Shown here: positions 3,566-6,451 of the stretch, in pieces
Layout of the letters: each line of letters begins with the position of its first letter
Numbering within the stretch: the stretch's first letter is position 1
From: 1XD8-76 sp051880335
GTDB lineage: Bacteria; Bacillota; Clostridia; Lachnospirales; Lachnospiraceae
Assembly: GCA_051880335.1 (NCBI GenBank)
Contig: JBJENT010000246.1
Location: forward strand, 1-6,451
Length of the DNA: 6,451 nt
Reading direction: 5' to 3'
Made by a program: the position numbers and the translations under genes
The notes under the pieces: generated by a model
Told to the model about the DNA's origin: nothing
The model's database searches: none
What the model saw: only the letters and a program-made list of their open reading frames with translations

Positions 3566-6292
3566 TCATCCATCATATTTCTGGAGATAATCTGCAATCT
3601 GCTCTTTGGTGCTCTCGTTAAGGTCATCCATCATATACTGCTTATTGCTCTTTTGTTTTTCCAGATAATCTGTACGCAGAACCTGGTTTGCATGGGCGAT
3701 CTCCTTTTGAAATTCTCTGGCGGATAAGAGAAAACATCCTTGTCCGCGAATAATGATCTGCTCCAGTCCATCAGAAGTAGCCACAGTCACTTTATACTTT
3801 TTCCCATTTTCATGAGCAAATTTTTCAATATACTGATCTGCAGTTTCTGCTTCTTTGGTAAAGACCACATGGATATTGTGATAATCCGATATTTCCGTGG
3901 CATGGCCAGCTACACGATAGGCGTCAAATACTGCAATCACTTCACATTTTTTGATGCCCTGATAATTGCATAGCACATCCAACAGTTTTCCTCTGGCGCT
4001 GTCTATATTGATTTCGGCAAGTTCTTTCAGATCCTGCCATGCAAAAATAATATTATATCCATCCACCAGAAGGTATTCTTTGGTTGAACATTCTTTCCCC
4101 GAATTTGAGCTGTCCCGCCCATAAGAATACGTTCGGCTTTCGGTGCCTGCTGCATCCCTTCCAGTATTTCCAGTATTGCCATAATTTCCGGAATTTCTGG
4201 AATAAGAAGACCATTTCCGGGTGCCTACTTTGGACTGGCTGTTAGCATAAAACGTCTTGGATAAAATCGCATCAATCTCATCGGTGCCGATACTTCCCGG
4301 TTCCTTCTGCTCCGGTATCCTTTGCTGAACTGCCCGGACCTCTCCGGAAAAGTCTTCAATGCTTTCCAGGTGCATATACTCCGGCACCTGATACCAGGGC
4401 ACGACAAAGCCTGCACCATGTGCACAGAAAACCGAACCGGCAGGATTGCGCATGTCCAGTTCCGGGTCATACTGCTTTTCAGCAAGCACTTCTTCCGTAT
4501 TATGGCATGGGCCATATCCGGCCAGTACCAATGTGAGTCTCCCTTGTCCCCGGGTATAGGCAGTCACTTCATTCTGGTAGGACTGCATGCAGGAAACAGG
4601 TGCTTTTCCTTTTAACACTGCAACACCGCCTTCTATCATGGGCGGTTCAAAGGTTCCGTGCATGCGTTCCACATCTGTCATTCCCCGTCCCAGCATCTGT
4701 TCCGGGATTTCCAGAGAAAAGGAATAAAATGGTTCCAGCAGCACAGATTTTGCCTGCATCAGGCCCTGTCTGACTGCCCGGTAGGTAGCCTGCCTGAAAT
4801 CCCCACCTTCAGTATGTTTCAGATGTGCCTTGCCGGACACCAGTGTCATCTTTATATCGGTTATGGCAGAACCGGTCAGAACTCCTCTGTGTTCTTTTTC
4901 TTCCAGGTGTGTCAGAATCAGTCTCTGCCAGTTACGATCCAGCAGATCTTCTGAACAGCTTGCCGCCACCTGAATCCCACTTCCCGGTTCCAATGGCTCC
5001 AAAAGCAGATGCACTTCCGCATAATGTCTGAGGGGTTCAAAATGTCCGACCCCTTCTACGATATCCTGAATCGTTTCTTTATACACAATATGGCCACAGC
5101 CAAAATGAACTTCCACGCCAAAGCGCTGCAATATCATACTCTTCAGGATTTCCAGCTGCACTTCTCCCATGATCTGCACATGGATTTCCTTCAGTTTTTC
5201 TTCCCATACTACATGAAGCTGTGGCTCTTCTTCCTCCAGCTGGCGGACCTTTGGCAGCATGACAGCTGCGTCCACATCATCCGGTAAAATCATCTGGTAT
5301 GTCATAACCGGCTCCAGTACCGGCGTATAACCGGAGCTATCACTCCCCAGCCCTTCTCCCGGATAGGTATGCGACAATCCTGTCAGTGTACATATCTGTC
5401 CGGCATCAGCACTGCCAGCAGTTTGATATTTCGCCCCACTGTATATACGGATCTGATTGACTTTTTCTTTCCAGTCTTCATCTTCCAGCAAGTCCTTTAC
5501 CTTCAGTTTTCCACCGGTAATTTTGCAGAAAGTCAGACGGTTCCCCTGTTCATCTCTGGATATTTTAAAAACCTTGGCTCCAAATTCAGCAGGATATTCC
5601 GGCAGTCTGGTATATTTCTCAATACACTGTAACAGTGCTTCCACTCCCTGCATATGAAGAGCAGCTCCGAAAAGACATGGGAACAGCTTCCTTCCGCAAA
5701 CCAAATCCCTGATTGATTCTGTAAGTTCTTCTGAGTCCGGCTTCAAATTTCCTTCCAGAAACTGCTCCAAAAGCCTGTCATCACACACTGCCACATTCTC
5801 TATAAACTCATCCCCAAATATCTCTGAAAAATCCACCATCCCATCCGAAAGTTTTTCTTTACATTCCTGCAAAAGTGCCTTTTTATCTGTCCCTGGCTGA
5901 TCCATCTTATTAAAGAAAAGGAAGGTGGGAACCTCATATTTTTTTAACAGGTTCCAGAGAGTTCTGGTATGCCCCTGTACCCCATCAGCACCACTGATCA
6001 GAAGAATCGCATAGTCCAGGACCTGCAGCGTCCGTTCCATTTCCGCTGAAAAGTCCACATGTCCCGGTGTGTCTAACAGTGTCATGCTCATGGTATCAAG
6101 GGGCAGCACTGCCTGCTTGGAGAAAATGGTGATGCCTCTTTGTTTCTCCAGTTCAAAGGTATCCAGAAAAGCATCCCCCTTATCTACTCGGCCTGCATTT
6201 CGGATAGTTCCGCTTTTATATAACATTGCTTCTGATAACGTTGTTTTTCCGGCATCCACATGGGCCAGAATCCCTACCACCAAGTGCTTCAT
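3566..6292 (-). CDS. TetM/EF-G-like translational GTPase fused to a YacP/Rae1-like NYN ribonuclease domain
   Basis: A 908-residue cytosolic protein, much longer than TetM (about 640) or EF-G (about 700). Its first 650 or so residues match the ribosomal protection/EF-G fold. G motifs are AHVDAGKTT (10-18), RGIT (52-55), DTPGH (74-78), NKMD (128-131) and a FGA motif at 208-210. Domain II begins near 238, domain III includes HVQIMGEVQLEIL, and domain IV/V runs from about 480 to 605. A Ser/Gly/Asn-rich linker (about 684-738) leads to an NYN domain at 740-890. That domain carries VDGYNII with D744 and N747, VFDAY with D790, FTKEAETADQYIE with D819, and VATSDGLEQ with D841, the acidic pattern of PIN-like RNases. 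Bacillus Rae1 (YacP), a relative, cuts mRNA in the ribosomal A site. The inferred role is ribosome-targeted RNA cleavage or rescue. The start is supported by GGAG (6301-6304) eight bases upstream. The domain IV tip lacks TetM's SPVSTPADF, so tetracycline resistance should not be assumed. Confidence 0.95.
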   Translation of the reverse strand: MKHLVVGILAHVDAGKTTLSEAMLYKSGTIRNAGRVDKGDAFLDTFELEKQRGITIFSKQAVLPLDTMSMTLLDTPGHVDFSAEMERTLQVLDYAILLISGADGVQGHTRTLWNLLKKYEVPTFLFFNKMDQPGTDKKALLQECKEKLSDGMVDFSEIFGDEFIENVAVCDDRLLEQFLEGNLKPDSEELTESIRDLVCGRKLFPCLFGAALHMQGVEALLQCIEKYTRLPEYPAEFGAKVFKISRDEQGNRLTFCKITGGKLKVKDLLEDEDWKEKVNQIRIYSGAKYQTAGSADAGQICTLTGLSHTYPGEGLGSDSSGYTPVLEPVMTYQMILPDDVDAAVMLPKVRQLEEEEPQLHVVWEEKLKEIHVQIMGEVQLEILKSMILQRFGVEVHFGCGHIVYKETIQDIVEGVGHFEPLRHYAEVHLLLEPLEPGSGIQVAASCSEDLLDRNWQRLILTHLEEKEHRGVLTGSAITDIKMTLVSGKAHLKHTEGGDFRQATYRAVRQGLMQAKSVLLEPFYSFSLEIPEQMLGRGMTDVERMHGTFEPPMIEGGVAVLKGKAPVSCMQSYQNEVTAYTRGQGRLTLVLAGYGPCHNTEEVLAEKQYDPELDMRNPAGSVFCAHGAGFVVPWYQVPEYMHLESIEDFSGEVRAVQQRIPEQKEPGSIGTDEIDAILSKTFYANSQSKVGTRKWSSYSRNSGNYGNTGNTGRDAAGTESRTYSYGRDSSNSGKECSTKEYLLVDGYNIIFAWQDLKELAEINIDSARGKLLDVLCNYQGIKKCEVIAVFDAYRVAGHATEISDYHNIHVVFTKEAETADQYIEKFAHENGKKYKVTVATSDGLEQIIIRGQGCFLLSAREFQKEIAHANQVLRTDYLEKQKSNKQYMMDDLNESTKEQIADYLQKYDG

Positions 6293-6300
6293 TTTGGTTT

Positions 6301-6304
6301 CTCC
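6301..6304 (-). promoter_or_regulatory. Ribosome binding site of the GTPase-NYN gene
   Basis: Minus-strand GGAG is followed by eight bases and the ATG ending at 6292. The match is modest, but the start is also fixed by protein alignment, since the family begins two or three residues before the first beta strand (MKHLVVGILAHVDAGK). Confidence 0.7.
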
Positions 6305-6352
6305 GTCAAATTATTCTCTGGCAGATTATTTTTCCATCGCCATAACATAATA

Positions 6353-6382
6353 ATACTGCCTGGAATTCTCCCCAGGCAGTAT
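6353..6382 (-). terminator. Perfect 11-bp hairpin, probable terminator
   Basis: ATACTGCCTGG (6353-6363) and CCAGGCAGTAT (6372-6382) pair perfectly around an 8-base loop. Read leftwards, TATTATTATGTT follows, a weak T tract. It overlaps the stop codon of the partial gene at the right edge and lies about 60 bases before the GTPase-NYN start. It therefore probably ends the upstream transcript or attenuates read-through. The poor T tract leaves room for a regulatory hairpin instead. Confidence 0.6.
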
Positions 6383-6451
6383 CATTCTATCATATCCCAT
6401 TCTTTTCTTCCATCTTTATAATTGTCCCAAACCTTGTGCATTTTGCCATTC
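6382..6451 (-). CDS. C-terminal end of an unidentified protein (partial)
   Basis: A minus-strand frame is open from the window edge to a TGA at 6382-6384. It ends in the 22 residues NGKMHKVWDNYKDGRKEWDM plus IE. Its charged and aromatic composition is protein-like. The stop sits exactly at the edge of the hairpin, as expected for a gene end. Only the tail is visible, so no function can be given. A second frame, starting at an ATG near 6449, gives 19 residues and is less convincing. Confidence 0.45.
   Translation of the reverse strand, partial: NGKMHKVWDNYKDGRKEWDMIE

Noticed and set aside
3309..3727. Plus-strand reading frames over the 35-bp repeats
   Set aside because: Their repeated Tyr/Ala/His/Phe residues come from the tandem DNA repeat, and they overlap the tRNA or the fusion gene end.
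3566..6292. Straightforward tetracycline resistance gene (tetM/tetO/tetW type)
   Set aside because: The protein is about 270 residues longer, has an added ribonuclease domain and lacks the characteristic domain IV tip sequence.

Overview
The window looks like a chromosomal segment from a low-to-moderate G+C Gram-positive anaerobe, most likely a Lachnospiraceae-type member of the Clostridia. This rests on the strong AGGAG-type ribosome binding sites, the T/A-rich intergenic DNA, a tRNA-Leu(AAG) without an encoded CCA end, and three protein types that fit that group. The assignment is an inference from style and family knowledge, not from a search. Every gene I can support lies on the minus strand, so transcription runs right to left.

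From the right edge leftwards: a probable 22-residue gene end (6382-6451) with a perfect 11-bp hairpin at its stop codon. Next comes a 908-codon gene (3566-6292) that fuses a TetM/EF-G-like translational GTPase to a YacP/Rae1-like NYN ribonuclease domain. Its stop codon is followed at once by a 35-bp tandem repeat (3427-3565). Then comes a tRNA-Leu(AAG) gene (3275-3359) with a textbook promoter, a palindrome centred on that promoter, and a strong intrinsic terminator.

The stretch from about 2475 to 3230 carries no supported protein gene. It holds the most unusual structure here: an array of 52-53 bp units (about 2772-3172) in which a CACATAAC-like box alternates every 26 bp with an inverted partner box, GTGATGGG. 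On its left are 18-bp tandem repeats built from related boxes. A 100-N assembly gap (2608-2707) interrupts them and is flanked by two identical 55-bp sequences, which looks like an assembler k-mer overlap.

Left of the array is a gene (1596-2456) for a protein with a PD-(D/E)XK-nuclease-like C-terminal domain. Its N-terminal half contains an in-frame 18-bp minisatellite encoding AGKDIS repeats. Then come a promoter, a repetitive A-rich leader and an M24 (Xaa-Pro peptidase-like) metallopeptidase gene (165-1367). An A-rich tail ends in AAAAAGGAG at the very edge, suggesting another minus-strand gene just outside the window.

The genes do not form one obvious pathway. The two most interesting objects are the translational GTPase-ribonuclease fusion, which suggests mRNA cleavage at the ribosomal A site, and the helically phased inverted-box array next to the nuclease-like gene. 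Any functional link between that array and that gene is a hypothesis.
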